From: Galbibacter kalidii
Lineage (GTDB): Bacteria > Bacteroidota > Bacteroidia > Flavobacteriales > Flavobacteriaceae
Assembly: GCF_026241135.1 (NCBI RefSeq)
Contig: NZ_JAPFGA010000008.1
Coordinates: 1 to 64,000 of the forward strand
Length of the DNA stretch: 64,000 nt
Direction of reading: 5' to 3'
Below are positions 32,263-42,038 of this stretch, in pieces; position 1 is the stretch's first letter; each line of letters opens with the position of its first letter. The notes beneath the pieces were generated by a model that did not search any database, was not told the DNA's origin, and was given only the letters and a program-made list of their open reading frames with translations. Both the position numbers and the translations under genes were made by a program.

Positions 32263-33459
32263 TTACTCCTCTTCAACCCTATTATCATCAAAAGCAGAGG
32301 GAAGTAGTGTGGGGATTAATTTGATAAACACAGGTAAGAGTATTGCCCCTCCGGGCAAAGCAAAAATGGCCAGTGACGGGATAGTTTTAAATATATCGAG
32401 GAGTTGATCCTTGATTTTTTTGCGTTCCTTATCTGTTAATTCTGTTGTGGCCGATTTGCTTAACAAAAACAACAGTTCTTTGCTTTGTGACAATTCTTTT
32501 TGCAGGCGTTTACTGTTTCTGTTGATCAGACGTTTCACCAAAGTGTTGGAGTTGTCAAAAAATTGTTTTAACGGATTGGCACTTTTGAACAGGGACACTT
32601 CATCTTTGTGTTGTTCAAAGAATTCACTTACGTAGTCGATGGATTCTTTTATCGAATTTTCATCCAGTTTCAGGTCTTTTCCCGTTCCAAAAATGAATTC
32701 GGATTCCTTGTATTCCATCGAATGGTCTTCCCAAGCGGACAAACAAACCATATCGATAAAATATTTCTTTTCAAAATAGTCGAATTCGCCTTTTAGTTCG
32801 TCACGATACGAACCGTCAAAATCCTCGTCATCAAGGGTGTTGTAGAGGAGTGAAGCGTTAAAAAGCTTTAGAAGCTGATCGTCGTTCTCTGTTTTTTCCC
32901 CTTTGGAAGCGATGGTGTGATAGGCGAGGTTGATAAGGATACGCTCGATTTTTTTTGCGTGGAATTTCAGGTTGTCAACTCCGTTCAGGAATTTGTAATA
33001 CATCAAAACATCGGTAAACAAGAGCGAGTTGGTCAGTATTTTACTGAAATTTTTAGTCAGGAAATTATCTAAAACGTGCACTCTGTCATGCAAGATTTTT
33101 TCCAAACGATAGGAGGCTTTTTTTCCGGTAAACAGGTGATCGATAAACGAAAGCTTTTCGGCTTCCAGTTCTTTATAAAATTGTGTGATATTTTTTAGAA
33201 AATCCTTAAAATCAACTGCCTTTTCATACTGAAGTTGATAGGTGCTGTAGAGAGCAGTGAGTAAATTGATTTTAGCCAATTCGTCCTCTGAGAGCTCATT
33301 TTCAAAAAGAAAAATAACCGGAGCAGAAACATTAGCTCCGTAGATAAAGCCATGTTGCCTCAGATCGAGATATAAAGCTGCCTTTCCGGAATACAAACGT
33401 TTGTTTTCCTGAACAATGGAGGCAAATTTATCAATCCAACCTTGGGCAGACGGGTTCAT
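32263..33459 (-). CDS. LETM1-like protein
   Basis: A 398-residue protein starting at the ATG 33457-33459. The last 70 residues resemble the LETM1 ribosome-binding-like domain (LFLLSKSATTELTDKERKKI, IFKTIPSLAIFALPGGAILL, PVFIKLIPTLLPSAF). The hydrophobic segment at about residues 355-375 could span or touch the membrane. The N-terminal 320 residues are charged, helical and unrecognised. Bacterial LETM1-like proteins are found in Bacteroidota; whether they affect ion transport, as mitochondrial LETM1 does, is not known. It is a single gene, divergent from the ClC channel gene. Confidence 0.8.
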   Translation of the reverse strand: MNPSAQGWIDKFASIVQENKRLYSGKAALYLDLRQHGFIYGANVSAPVIFLFENELSEDELAKINLLTALYSTYQLQYEKAVDFKDFLKNITQFYKELEAEKLSFIDHLFTGKKASYRLEKILHDRVHVLDNFLTKNFSKILTNSLLFTDVLMYYKFLNGVDNLKFHAKKIERILINLAYHTIASKGEKTENDDQLLKLFNASLLYNTLDDEDFDGSYRDELKGEFDYFEKKYFIDMVCLSAWEDHSMEYKESEFIFGTGKDLKLDENSIKESIDYVSEFFEQHKDEVSLFKSANPLKQFFDNSNTLVKRLINRNSKRLQKELSQSKELLFLLSKSATTELTDKERKKIKDQLLDIFKTIPSLAIFALPGGAILLPVFIKLIPTLLPSAFDDNRVEEE

Positions 33460-34118
33460 ACAGTACAATTTTTTCAGCTAAAATACAACAGATAATGTAA
33501 AATTGAGGTTTCTTTAAAATGAAGAAAGGGAGATTTTTAAATATTAGCTGAAGTTTAAATCCCACTAAGTGGATATTACCTGACTTTGGCCGGTAGGTAT
33601 AGTTAATAAAATTTATGTTGGATTCATGCAAAAAGCTCTCTGTTAATTTCTTTAACATTTCATGGACTATCCATGGCTTATCTATGGAGTATCCATGGGG
33701 TATGTTTGGCTTTAAAATACTTTTTGACCCGTCCTGACCCGTCCTAAAATAACTATTTTAAAAAAGGCCATTTACTGCTTATTCCTGTCAAAACCGTCCA
33801 TTTATGGGTAAAACAGGGCATTTTATGCCCTTACGGACAGCGGGCTTTTTTATATGGAAAAATTGGTGGAAGTTTGTATTGGGTCAGTTGTCAGTTAATA
33901 CTCGTTCGTAGTAGTGCCGGACATAAAACGGGTTTTGGCAAAAGGAGAGATGATTTGCAAGAGGTGTTTTCTAAGATGTTTGATGTCATTTTCTGTGTTG
34001 TATAGCTCTTTTTGTAAATTTGCGCCTTGTAGTTCATTACATTAGTAATTTATTGGCTGTCAACTTTAAATTTTTAACTGCTTTTTTTAGGTTTTTCCGC
34101 CTAATAGCCCTGAGGTAG
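33460..34118. other. 659-bp gene-free divergent region with phased repeats and hairpins
   Basis: No gene is supported. Five 9-bp near-copies of TATCCATGG lie at 33657, 33668, 33679, 33690 and 33701, exactly 11 bp apart. GACCCGTCCT is repeated in tandem at 33726-33745. GGGCATTTTATGCCC (33808-33822) is a hairpin, flanked by CCGTCC and GGACAG and followed by a T-run, so a terminator or small RNA end is possible there. The rest is A/T-rich. It separates the divergent LETM1-like and ClC genes. Confidence 0.7.
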
Positions 34119-35432
34119 TTGACCAAAAAGATTAGATTATATCATATAATAAGCAGAAACAAAAAAGTGAAATTAAAACGAAGAAGGAAATTAGTAACGT
34201 ATTTAAATATTTTAGATCAGCCTGTAAGATTCAACCCTTTTGTTTTTAGTAGAACTTTTTTGTTGTGGGCTTTTCTAGGATTAATAGGAGGGGTAATAGC
34301 CGGTGTTTATTGGATTGGTCTCGAATTCCTTACTCATGTATTAGCCTTTTTTGAGGGGTGGACAGTTATTCCTGTGATGGCGGTTTGCGGACTTTTAGCG
34401 GGTTTGATAATTCACTTTATTGGCGATCCGGGGGAAATACATTTGATCGTAAACAACATTCGCTTCAATAAGGGGAAGCTGGACCCAAAAAACAATCCTT
34501 CAATGATTCTTTCCTCTTTATTATGTGTAGCTTCAGGGGGAAGTCTCGGTCCCGAAGCTCCATTGGTGCAGGTGACCGGTTCGACAGGAACCTGGCTCGG
34601 GAAGTTGTTCAGGCTTAAAGGTGAAGAGCTAAGGTCTTTGAGTATTGCCGGGATGGCATCAGGTTTTACGGCACTGTTCGGCGCTCCTTTGGGGGGTAGT
34701 TTGTTCTCTTTGGAAATTCTTCATCACAAGCACGCTGTTGAATATTATAAAGCTATTATTCCTGCTTTTGTAGCAAGTTGTTTCAGTTATTTGGTGTTTG
34801 CATTGATCATTCATTTAGGACTTGGTCCGATATGGAATTTATCTGCTTATGAATATTCAGGGATTTTTGATTTCGGATATGCTGTTTTATTTGCAATTGT
34901 TGGAGCGGCTTTTGGATGGGGATTTATTTTTTGCACAAAGTTTTTTAAATCCGTTTTCGAGCATCGTCCCATACCTATTTATCTTAAAACATTGATTGGT
35001 GGAATTGCACTCGGGGCCATAGCTTTCTATTTTCCCTTAACACGATATTTTGGGCATCACGAAATCAACGAACTGTTATCGGGTAACTTTTCGCTGACTT
35101 TATTGTTTGCCATTTTGATATTTAAAATCATTGCCATTTCGATAACCGTGACATCGGGATGGAGAGGAGGATTTATCATTCCCCTATTTTTTGTCGGGGC
35201 AACAATAGGTTTGATCATTCATCAATTATTTCCTGCAATCAACCTCTCCTTAGCAATTGTTAGCTGTATGGCAGCCATAAATGCCTGCGTGACCCGAACG
35301 CCGATGAGTACAACAATTTTATTGGCTACTTTGACAGGATTTGGACATTTCATCCCAATTCTATTTGCAAGTCTTACAGGTTATTTTTTAGCTCCGAGAA
35401 TACCTTTTATAAGTTCACAAATGGAGAAATGA
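34119..35432 (+). CDS. ClC-type chloride channel / H+-Cl- exchanger
   Basis: A 437-residue integral membrane protein with about ten helices. Anion-selectivity motifs are visible: GGSLGPEAPLVQ (GxxGxEGP-like), GFTALFGAPLGGSLFSLE and SGWRGGFIIPLFFVGATIGL. The Glu in GPEAP is at the gating-glutamate position of prokaryotic exchangers, so transport rather than simple channel activity is likely. No CBS domains are present. No ATG lies near the start: the frame opens with TTG at 34119 or GTG at 34167, so the first 16 residues are uncertain. It is a single gene with a terminator at 35469. Confidence 0.9.
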   Translation: MTKKIRLYHIISRNKKVKLKRRRKLVTYLNILDQPVRFNPFVFSRTFLLWAFLGLIGGVIAGVYWIGLEFLTHVLAFFEGWTVIPVMAVCGLLAGLIIHFIGDPGEIHLIVNNIRFNKGKLDPKNNPSMILSSLLCVASGGSLGPEAPLVQVTGSTGTWLGKLFRLKGEELRSLSIAGMASGFTALFGAPLGGSLFSLEILHHKHAVEYYKAIIPAFVASCFSYLVFALIIHLGLGPIWNLSAYEYSGIFDFGYAVLFAIVGAAFGWGFIFCTKFFKSVFEHRPIPIYLKTLIGGIALGAIAFYFPLTRYFGHHEINELLSGNFSLTLLFAILIFKIIAISITVTSGWRGGFIIPLFFVGATIGLIIHQLFPAINLSLAIVSCMAAINACVTRTPMSTTILLATLTGFGHFIPILFASLTGYFLAPRIPFISSQMEK

Positions 35433-35468
35433 TGAAAAGTATTATCCCGGTTTTTACTTAAAAATATG

Positions 35469-35493
35469 GGCATCGTTATTTTGACGATGCCCA
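35469..35493. terminator. hairpin terminator after the ClC gene
   Basis: GGGCATCGT and ACGATGCCC form a 9-bp stem around TATTTTG, 36 bp past the ClC stop. It is in the short gap between the convergent ClC and sialate-O-acetylesterase-like genes and can serve both. Confidence 0.7.
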
Positions 35494-35552
35494 ATTCATA
35501 CGAAATAAATACTCAAAACAAGTATACATTGTTATTGATGTCTCTATCTCTA

Positions 35553-37484
35553 TTAATGATCTGTCCTAAAAGGAACAGCAGGTAAACCTTCTTCGTTGTA
35601 TAAGTTGACTTTGTCCGGATTGTTTGCCCAAGCATAACGAACTGATTTTGGTTCAGGTACTTTGTCACTCCATACCTCTATTTTGTTGCCAACGATTTTA
35701 GCTTTTGCCCAGACGTATTTCCCATCAGCTCCAGCAATAGCAAATTCTTTTGGTGAAGCTCCGTCTTTGGTGACAAGTCCGCCGCCGGTATGGCTGAATT
35801 CCAATACGATTTTATTACCGACAACCTCCATCAATTTGTACATGGGACCCGAAGCGACTATATCTTTCCCATAAGCTATTTTTTGTGCAGCCAATGCCAA
35901 CCGATGCCCAACATCTTTTTTGTTAAGCGGGTGAATGTCGTTCCATTCGCCTATATCAATGGTTGTGGCCATTCCGGTATTGGGAAGCGACAATGCTTTG
36001 GTCTGTGCTTCACGGGTTCGTGCCCAGCCACTTTCTGTTGGTTCCTCCTGTGCTTTCATAAAATTGGTCAATTGCACAAATAAAAATGGGAAATCGCCTT
36101 GTTGCCATTGTTGTCTCCAATCACTGATAACAGCAGGGAAGAGGGTATCGTATTCTTCAGGGTTTTTGGTGTTGGATTCCCCTTGATACCAGATCGTACC
36201 TTTAATCCGATAATTCAATAAAGGATGTATCATGGCGTTAAAAAGCCCGAGTGGTTTCCAGCGTACAAAGGTTTGTCCTTTCAAAAGTGGAGCAGGTGTC
36301 CCTAATTTGAATTTCCAAAGCCCTTTCAGGTTGATGGTTTTATCGGGAAGCACCAATTCATAATCTTTTTCCTTAACAAAACCACCATTCCCCCGTTCGT
36401 TAATAATTTTAATGGCGATGGTGTTTTTTCCATCTCGCAATATTCCCTTCGGAATGGTATATCGTCTTGGTGGATATTGATAGGTGGTATTGCCTACAAA
36501 AATTCCGTTTACAAAAACCGAATCGGCATCTACAATGCGACCAAGCAGTAATGAAGCTTTGTGTCCGACGTCTTTTTTGTCAAGCTCAAATGATTTTCGG
36601 AACCAAACCACTCCGTGGGTATCACCGAGTGATGTTGTGTTCCAATACCCGGGGATTTCCATGATTTCCCACTCACTGTCATCGGTTTCAAAGGTTTTTA
36701 GGTTTTCTTTAGTGCCTATGTCTTTTGCTGAAATATCGCTGTACCAATTTTTAATCCGATTTTGATCGGAAGTAATGACACTGTCAACATACTGTTCGTT
36801 TTTGAAAAGTTGAGCCTCTTGCCAGTAATGTGGGAATTGCTTTAAAGCGGCTTCACTCAACCAAGCTTCAGCCGGAGAACCTCCCAAACTACTGTTTATG
36901 AGTCCGATTGGAATTTTGTTTTCCTGATTTAATTCTGTAGCAAAAAAATAGGCCACAGCAGAAAATTTGTGGATGGTTTTTGAGTTCACCGATTCCCATT
37001 TCCCTGAGGAAAGATCAACAAAGGGAGTGTTGAAATCATATGTTTTGGGAACTTCAAAATAGCGTATTTGATCATTGTCAGCCTCTGCTATTTCTTTTTC
37101 ATACAGCGGACTTACCCGATACATGGGCAATTCCATATTAGATTGTCCGGAACACAACCACACATCACCAATAAGAATATTTTGTACGATGATGCTGTTA
37201 TTGCCTTTAATGCTCATTTCATATGGACCTCCGGCTTCCATTTCAGGTAAGATTATTGACCAATTTCCATCTGCTGAAGCAGTGGTTTGATATATTTTTC
37301 CTTTAAAACCCATTTCGATTTCCTCGTCAGGATCTGCCCAACCCCATATTTTGAGCTCCGTATCGTGCTGTAACACCATGCCATCACTAATGAGTTTTGG
37401 GAGCTTAACATCCGCAGATACAGGTAATGCTAAAATTACGGCGCACAGGCAGATAAGAATATGTTTAAAATTATATGATGTCAT
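35553..37484 (-). CDS. sialate O-acetylesterase-like SGNH esterase (probable acetylxylan esterase)
   Basis: The start at 37482-37484 gives a clean signal peptide (FKHILICLCAVILALPVSAD); an upstream ATG would run into the preceding gene. SGNH catalytic blocks: WLCSGQSNMELPM (Ser), TIWYQGESNTKNPEEY (block III) and DIGEWNDIHPLNKKDVG (Asp/His). A beta-galactosidase-like jelly-roll insert (IVDADSVFVNGIFVGN) lies at about residues 240-410. Homologues remove acetyl groups from sialic acids or xylan. Its place behind a GH43 gene in a xylan locus suggests removal of xylan acetyl groups. It is 7 nt from the GH43 gene. Confidence 0.88.
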   Translation of the reverse strand: MTSYNFKHILICLCAVILALPVSADVKLPKLISDGMVLQHDTELKIWGWADPDEEIEMGFKGKIYQTTASADGNWSIILPEMEAGGPYEMSIKGNNSIIVQNILIGDVWLCSGQSNMELPMYRVSPLYEKEIAEADNDQIRYFEVPKTYDFNTPFVDLSSGKWESVNSKTIHKFSAVAYFFATELNQENKIPIGLINSSLGGSPAEAWLSEAALKQFPHYWQEAQLFKNEQYVDSVITSDQNRIKNWYSDISAKDIGTKENLKTFETDDSEWEIMEIPGYWNTTSLGDTHGVVWFRKSFELDKKDVGHKASLLLGRIVDADSVFVNGIFVGNTTYQYPPRRYTIPKGILRDGKNTIAIKIINERGNGGFVKEKDYELVLPDKTINLKGLWKFKLGTPAPLLKGQTFVRWKPLGLFNAMIHPLLNYRIKGTIWYQGESNTKNPEEYDTLFPAVISDWRQQWQQGDFPFLFVQLTNFMKAQEEPTESGWARTREAQTKALSLPNTGMATTIDIGEWNDIHPLNKKDVGHRLALAAQKIAYGKDIVASGPMYKLMEVVGNKIVLEFSHTGGGLVTKDGASPKEFAIAGADGKYVWAKAKIVGNKIEVWSDKVPEPKSVRYAWANNPDKVNLYNEEGLPAVPFRTDH

Positions 37485-37491
37485 ATTGATA

Positions 37492-38625
37492 TTATTTTTC
37501 GGCTTCAACCAGGGCATCTATGGCTTTTATGGTACCATCTTCATTATATTCCAATTCGCTTACTTTCACATTCCTTAAATGTGTTTTTCCGCCCGATAGT
37601 GAGCTATCGTGAAAGAAGATGTACCATTTTCCGTCAATTTCAACAATAGAGTGGTGGTTGGTCCATCCTAAAACCGGTTTTAGGATTACACTTTGGTAGG
37701 TAAAAGGTCCGTAAGGACTATCTCCAACGGCATAAGCAATATTATGGGTATCTCCTGTTGAATAGGAGAAATAATATTTTCCGTTGTATTTGTGTACCCA
37801 TGCTGCTTCAAAAAACCTGCGGTCGTGATCTCCGGCTAAAATCGGATTCCCTTCTTTGTCCACGATCTCAATTTCTTTTAGTTCTTCAGCAAATTGAAGC
37901 ATATCGTCACTCAATTTTGCAACTCTTGGAGCAATGGCCGGCTCATCGTCTTCCGGTTCGTTGTCATACGGACTGTTGAAATCGGTGTTATAGGTTCCGG
38001 TTCGCCAATTTTGAAGCTGACCACCCCAAATCCCACCTACATACATATAATAAGAGCCATCAGAATCCTTAAAAACAGCGGGGTCTATACTTATACCGCC
38101 TTCAATGGGCTTTTCTTCAGGTTTGAATGGCCCTGCAGGACTGTCGCTTGTAGCAACACCAATCCTGAAGATGTCTTTTTCGTCCTTTGCAGGGAAATAC
38201 AGGTAGTATTTACCGTCTTTTTCAGCAGCATCAGGCGCCCACATTTGTCTTTTTGCCCATTTTACGTCTTCTACATCCAAAACTTTTCCGTGGTCGGTTA
38301 CTTTACCATCAATATTATCCATAGAGAAAACATGATAGTCTTTCATATTAAAATGAGCTCCATAATCATTTTCAGGAATTCCGGACTCATAATCGTGTGA
38401 AGGGTAGATGTATATTTTTCCGTCAAAAACATGGGCAGAAGGGTCGGCGGTATATATATGGGTGATTAGCGGTTGTATTTCTGTAGTTTCTTCGGCAGTA
38501 GTATTCGTAACTACTTCTTGTTCATTTTTAGTAGTTTCTTTTTTATCGGTTTTTTGCTTACAACTCATCCCCAATAATGAAAGGCATGTTAGTAATGCGA
38601 ATGATTTGGTAGTAAAGCGTGTCAT
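37492..38625 (-). CDS. GH43 family glycoside hydrolase, lipoprotein
   Basis: Five-bladed beta-propeller glycosidase, by family a beta-xylosidase or alpha-L-arabinofuranosidase. The lipobox is LLTCLSLLGMSCKQK. Catalytic carboxylates: Asp in IYTADPSAHVFDGKI (base), Asp in SIDPAVFKDSDG (pKa modulator) and Glu in RFFEAAWVHKYNGKYY (acid). FSYSTGDTHNIAYAVGDSPY and the HHSIVEIDGKWYIFFH strands are typical. It probably acts on xylan side chains or ends at the cell surface or in the periplasm. It is the first gene of a two-gene operon with the esterase. The promoter region is shared with susC and contains the LacI-type operator at 38794. Confidence 0.9.
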   Translation of the reverse strand: MTRFTTKSFALLTCLSLLGMSCKQKTDKKETTKNEQEVVTNTTAEETTEIQPLITHIYTADPSAHVFDGKIYIYPSHDYESGIPENDYGAHFNMKDYHVFSMDNIDGKVTDHGKVLDVEDVKWAKRQMWAPDAAEKDGKYYLYFPAKDEKDIFRIGVATSDSPAGPFKPEEKPIEGGISIDPAVFKDSDGSYYMYVGGIWGGQLQNWRTGTYNTDFNSPYDNEPEDDEPAIAPRVAKLSDDMLQFAEELKEIEIVDKEGNPILAGDHDRRFFEAAWVHKYNGKYYFSYSTGDTHNIAYAVGDSPYGPFTYQSVILKPVLGWTNHHSIVEIDGKWYIFFHDSSLSGGKTHLRNVKVSELEYNEDGTIKAIDALVEAEK

Positions 38626-38793
38626 ATATTATTTATGTTAGTTAGTTTTATAATCAGGTCTCTAAATTATTAAAAAAATTAATCAATCGTTTTCTTTTAT
38701 TATTAATTGTTGTAAAATATTAATAATCAATTTTTTATTAAAACATCCCCTCTTTTTTATTTTATTGATATGTTAAAAATTTTTAATTTTTAA

Positions 38794-38807
38794 CGCAATC
38801 GATTGCG
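38794..38807. promoter_or_regulatory. LacI-type operator between GH43 and susC
   Basis: CGCAATCGATTGCG is a perfect 14-bp palindrome about 100 bp upstream of susC, in the divergent region. It aligns with the sites at 55824 and 59409. A -7-like TATATTTA box is at 38826-38833. The central CG and the GCAA/TTGC arms fit the LacI/GalR-family consensus. Confidence 0.75.
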
Positions 38808-38908
38808 CTATTTAAATAATTATAATATATTTATCATCTCAAAAATATTTTAGGTGTTTTTGAGTGAAATAAATAATCAATAAACTAATTAATTAAAAAA
38901 TCAACAAA

Positions 38909-41900
38909 ATGACTCATCAATTGCTGATTAAGACCAAAATCAATGGCAAGAAGTTCCTTATGCTTCTTTTGTTTTTTGCGATGGGCTATACGCTACATGC
39001 ACAAAACATAAATGTTTCCGGTACGGTTACCGATGAAACAGGCCCTCTGCCGGGAGTAACTGTAGTGGTAAGTGGTGCTAATCAAGGTACGACAACCGAT
39101 TTTGATGGAGCTTACACTTTGAGTAATGTACCATCTGATGCAACCATAGAGTTTAGTTATGTCGGGTTTACCACCCAAAGACTAGCTGTAAACGGAAGGA
39201 CACAAATTAACGTGACCATGACACAGGACACAGAAGAACTGGCAGAAGTGGTTGTTGTGGGATATGGTACACAAAACAAGGAATCTGTAACTGGTTCGGT
39301 AGTTTCCATTAAAGGTGACAATTTAAATGAGGTACAATCAGCCAACTTCCAACAAGCACTTCAGGGTAGAGCTGCTGGTGTTAAAATTTCCACAACCAGC
39401 ACAAGACCCGGAGCTGCACCGCAAATACGCATACGTGGTACGCGTTCGCTTTCAGCAGACAATAATCCGTTGATAGTTCTCAACGGTATCCCCTTTTCCG
39501 GTGGGCTTAGTGATATCAATCCAAATGACATTGAAAGTCTTGATATACTAAAAGATGCATCCGCCACGGCCATATATGGATCAAGAGGGGCAAACGGTGT
39601 TATCTTGATAACGACAAAATCTGGAACCAAAGGACAGAAGGCCACGATCACTTACAATACTTATTATGCTGCAAAAGAAGTATTTGCGAAATTTCCTATG
39701 ATGAATGCGGCCCAGCTTATACAATTGCGCGCTGATGTTGCAGCCAATAATGGTGGAACTCCTATTTTTGGTTTGGCGGGTGATGAATATTTGGGCAATG
39801 ATACAGACTGGCAGGATCTACTATATGGTACGGGCCTGCAAACCGCACATGATATTAATGTTCAGGGCGGTACCGAAAACGGCTCTTACAATGTAGGTTT
39901 GGGGTATTTTAAAGAAACTTCTGTGGTTCCCGGAGATTCTTTTGATAGATATTCCTTGAGGGCGCAGATCGATCAAAATGTGGGTAAGTTGTTTCGTTTT
40001 GGTTTGAATTCTGTAACCAATTTTAACAAAACGAGCAGTGTTATTGGTATCTACGGAACACTGGCTGGATCTCCCCTTCTTAGTCCTTATGACGCTGACG
40101 GGAATTTTCTTGAATCCGTCCGTCTTCAAACACAAGCTGATGACCAATGGATCCCAACCAGGAATGAAATTAGTCGAATCGGGAAAGGCAGGGTAAACGA
40201 GCAGCTCGACTTTGGTACATATAACAACATCTATGGTGAACTGCAAATACCTTGGGTCGATGGTTTGAAATACCGTCTTAACCTTGGTTTAAACTATCGG
40301 ACATCAAGGGATGGCAACTTCACGGGGCAAGGTGTATTTAATTATAACCCGATCAACCCTTCCTCTGCAAGTTATGATTCCTCGATCCAAAAAGATTATG
40401 TGATTGAAAATCAATTAATTTATGATAAGACATTTGGTAAACATCAGGTAAATTTTGTTGGACTGTTCTCTTCACAAAATACTGAATTTGACAATATAGG
40501 GCTTGCTGCTCAAAATATTCCCGACGAAAGCTCTTTATGGTATAACCTTGATGCAGCACTTTCTGAAGATGTTACAAGGTATGGAACCGGCTATTCCGCC
40601 ACTGGATTGTTATCGTATATGGCCCGGGTGTTATATCAGTTCGACAACCGCTATCTACTTACCGCAACGGTGCGTTCCGACGGTTCATCCAGATTGGCTC
40701 CCGGTCGTAAATGGGTTACGTATCCAGCCGTGTCCGTAGGGTGGAACATAGGCAATGAAGTCTTTATGGAAAATGTGGATTGGGTAAATCTGCTCAAACT
40801 ACGGGCAGGTTATGGTGAAACCTCAAACCAAGCCATAGCACCTTATTCAGTTCAAGGTAGATTAGGTCAGGTCAACTATAATTATGGAGGTACCTTTGCA
40901 ACAGGTTATTTTGTGAATCAACTGCCCAACCCAAACTTGGGATGGGAGTTTTCAGAGACCTATAACTACGGTCTTGATTTTGGATTGTTCAATAACCGTT
41001 TATCGGGTAGTGTGGAATACTATATTACCAAAACCAATGATATTTTATTGGGTCTTGGACTTCCAAGCACTGCAGGTGTAGGTAGCGTAACCAGCAATAT
41101 TGGCAATACCGAGAATAAAGGTCTTGAAATAGCCCTCAACGGTACCATTTTTGACAATCCCGATGGATTTTCCTGGGATGTTGGAGTTAACGTGTACACC
41201 AATAGAAATGAAATTACCTCATTGGCCTCTGGCCAAGATAATGACGAGGGGAATCTTTGGTTTGTTGGCTCGCCAATCAATGTCATTTATGATCAAGAAC
41301 GAATCGGGCTCTGGAATGAATCCGACCCAGATTTCCAATACTTGGATATATTGGAACCAGGGGGTAATGCCGGTATGATCAAAGTAAGATATACTGGCGA
41401 TTTCAATGAGGATGGTTCACCAACTAGAGCTATAGGTCCTGACGACAGAATTATACAGGATCCAACTCCTGATTTTCTAGGTGGTTTTAATACACGTTTA
41501 GCCTACAAAAATTTTGATTTGAGTATGGTGGGGGCTTTCCAAAGCGGTGGTATCCTTGTAAGTACGTTATATTCGTCAAGTGGCTATCTGAATTTACTGA
41601 CGGGTAGAAGAAACAACGTTGCCGTGGATTATTGGACACCAACCAATACCGATGCCAAATATCCTGCTCCTGGAGGTATACAAAGTGGTGATAACCCAAA
41701 ATACGGAAGTACCTTAGGCTATTTTGACGGCTCATATTTAAAGGTACGTGCACTGACTTTGGGCTATAATTTTGATCAAGATTTGATTAGGGATTCTTGG
41801 TTTAAAAACCTTCGCCTCTATGCCACTGTACAGAACCCCTTTGTGTTATTTTCACCATTTCATGACGAATCTGGTCTAGATCCAGAAACTAACTCTGGTG

Positions 41901-42028
41901 TTAATGCTGATGGTACTCGACAAAACGTAGCTGTTAATACGGGTAGTGTTTCCAGAGGAATACCGACTGTTGGTACCAATGTTCCGACAACGAGAAATTT
42001 TATGCTAGGATTAAACGTAACATTTTAA
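38909..42028 (+). CDS. susC: SusC/RagA-type TonB-linked outer-membrane protein
   Basis: The 1039-residue transporter that imports xylan oligosaccharides with SusD. Signal peptide: FLMLLLFFAMGYTLHAQ. A carboxypeptidase-D-like domain follows at about residues 30-110 (VSGTVTDETGPLPGVTVVVS, GTTTDFDGAYTL). The TonB box region is EVVVVGYGTQ. The plug begins VTGSVVSIKGDNLNEV and ends with LNGIPFSGG and DILKDASATAIYGSRGANGV. The rest is a 22-strand barrel ending NFMLGLNVTF, with the C-terminal Phe usual for barrels. It starts 102 bp after a LacI operator and is first in an operon with SusD, the CBM lipoprotein and GH30. Confidence 0.96.
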   Translation: MTHQLLIKTKINGKKFLMLLLFFAMGYTLHAQNINVSGTVTDETGPLPGVTVVVSGANQGTTTDFDGAYTLSNVPSDATIEFSYVGFTTQRLAVNGRTQINVTMTQDTEELAEVVVVGYGTQNKESVTGSVVSIKGDNLNEVQSANFQQALQGRAAGVKISTTSTRPGAAPQIRIRGTRSLSADNNPLIVLNGIPFSGGLSDINPNDIESLDILKDASATAIYGSRGANGVILITTKSGTKGQKATITYNTYYAAKEVFAKFPMMNAAQLIQLRADVAANNGGTPIFGLAGDEYLGNDTDWQDLLYGTGLQTAHDINVQGGTENGSYNVGLGYFKETSVVPGDSFDRYSLRAQIDQNVGKLFRFGLNSVTNFNKTSSVIGIYGTLAGSPLLSPYDADGNFLESVRLQTQADDQWIPTRNEISRIGKGRVNEQLDFGTYNNIYGELQIPWVDGLKYRLNLGLNYRTSRDGNFTGQGVFNYNPINPSSASYDSSIQKDYVIENQLIYDKTFGKHQVNFVGLFSSQNTEFDNIGLAAQNIPDESSLWYNLDAALSEDVTRYGTGYSATGLLSYMARVLYQFDNRYLLTATVRSDGSSRLAPGRKWVTYPAVSVGWNIGNEVFMENVDWVNLLKLRAGYGETSNQAIAPYSVQGRLGQVNYNYGGTFATGYFVNQLPNPNLGWEFSETYNYGLDFGLFNNRLSGSVEYYITKTNDILLGLGLPSTAGVGSVTSNIGNTENKGLEIALNGTIFDNPDGFSWDVGVNVYTNRNEITSLASGQDNDEGNLWFVGSPINVIYDQERIGLWNESDPDFQYLDILEPGGNAGMIKVRYTGDFNEDGSPTRAIGPDDRIIQDPTPDFLGGFNTRLAYKNFDLSMVGAFQSGGILVSTLYSSSGYLNLLTGRRNNVAVDYWTPTNTDAKYPAPGGIQSGDNPKYGSTLGYFDGSYLKVRALTLGYNFDQDLIRDSWFKNLRLYATVQNPFVLFSPFHDESGLDPETNSGVNADGTRQNVAVNTGSVSRGIPTVGTNVPTTRNFMLGLNVTF

Positions 42029-42038
42029 AAAAATAATA

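Noticed and set aside
33780-33860. definite small RNA
   Set aside because: The hairpin and T-run are suggestive, but no promoter or conserved structure can be shown from sequence alone.
37894-38400. 168-aa plus-strand frame opposite GH43
   Set aside because: It is the antisense shadow of a GH43 gene whose catalytic residues are all in place.
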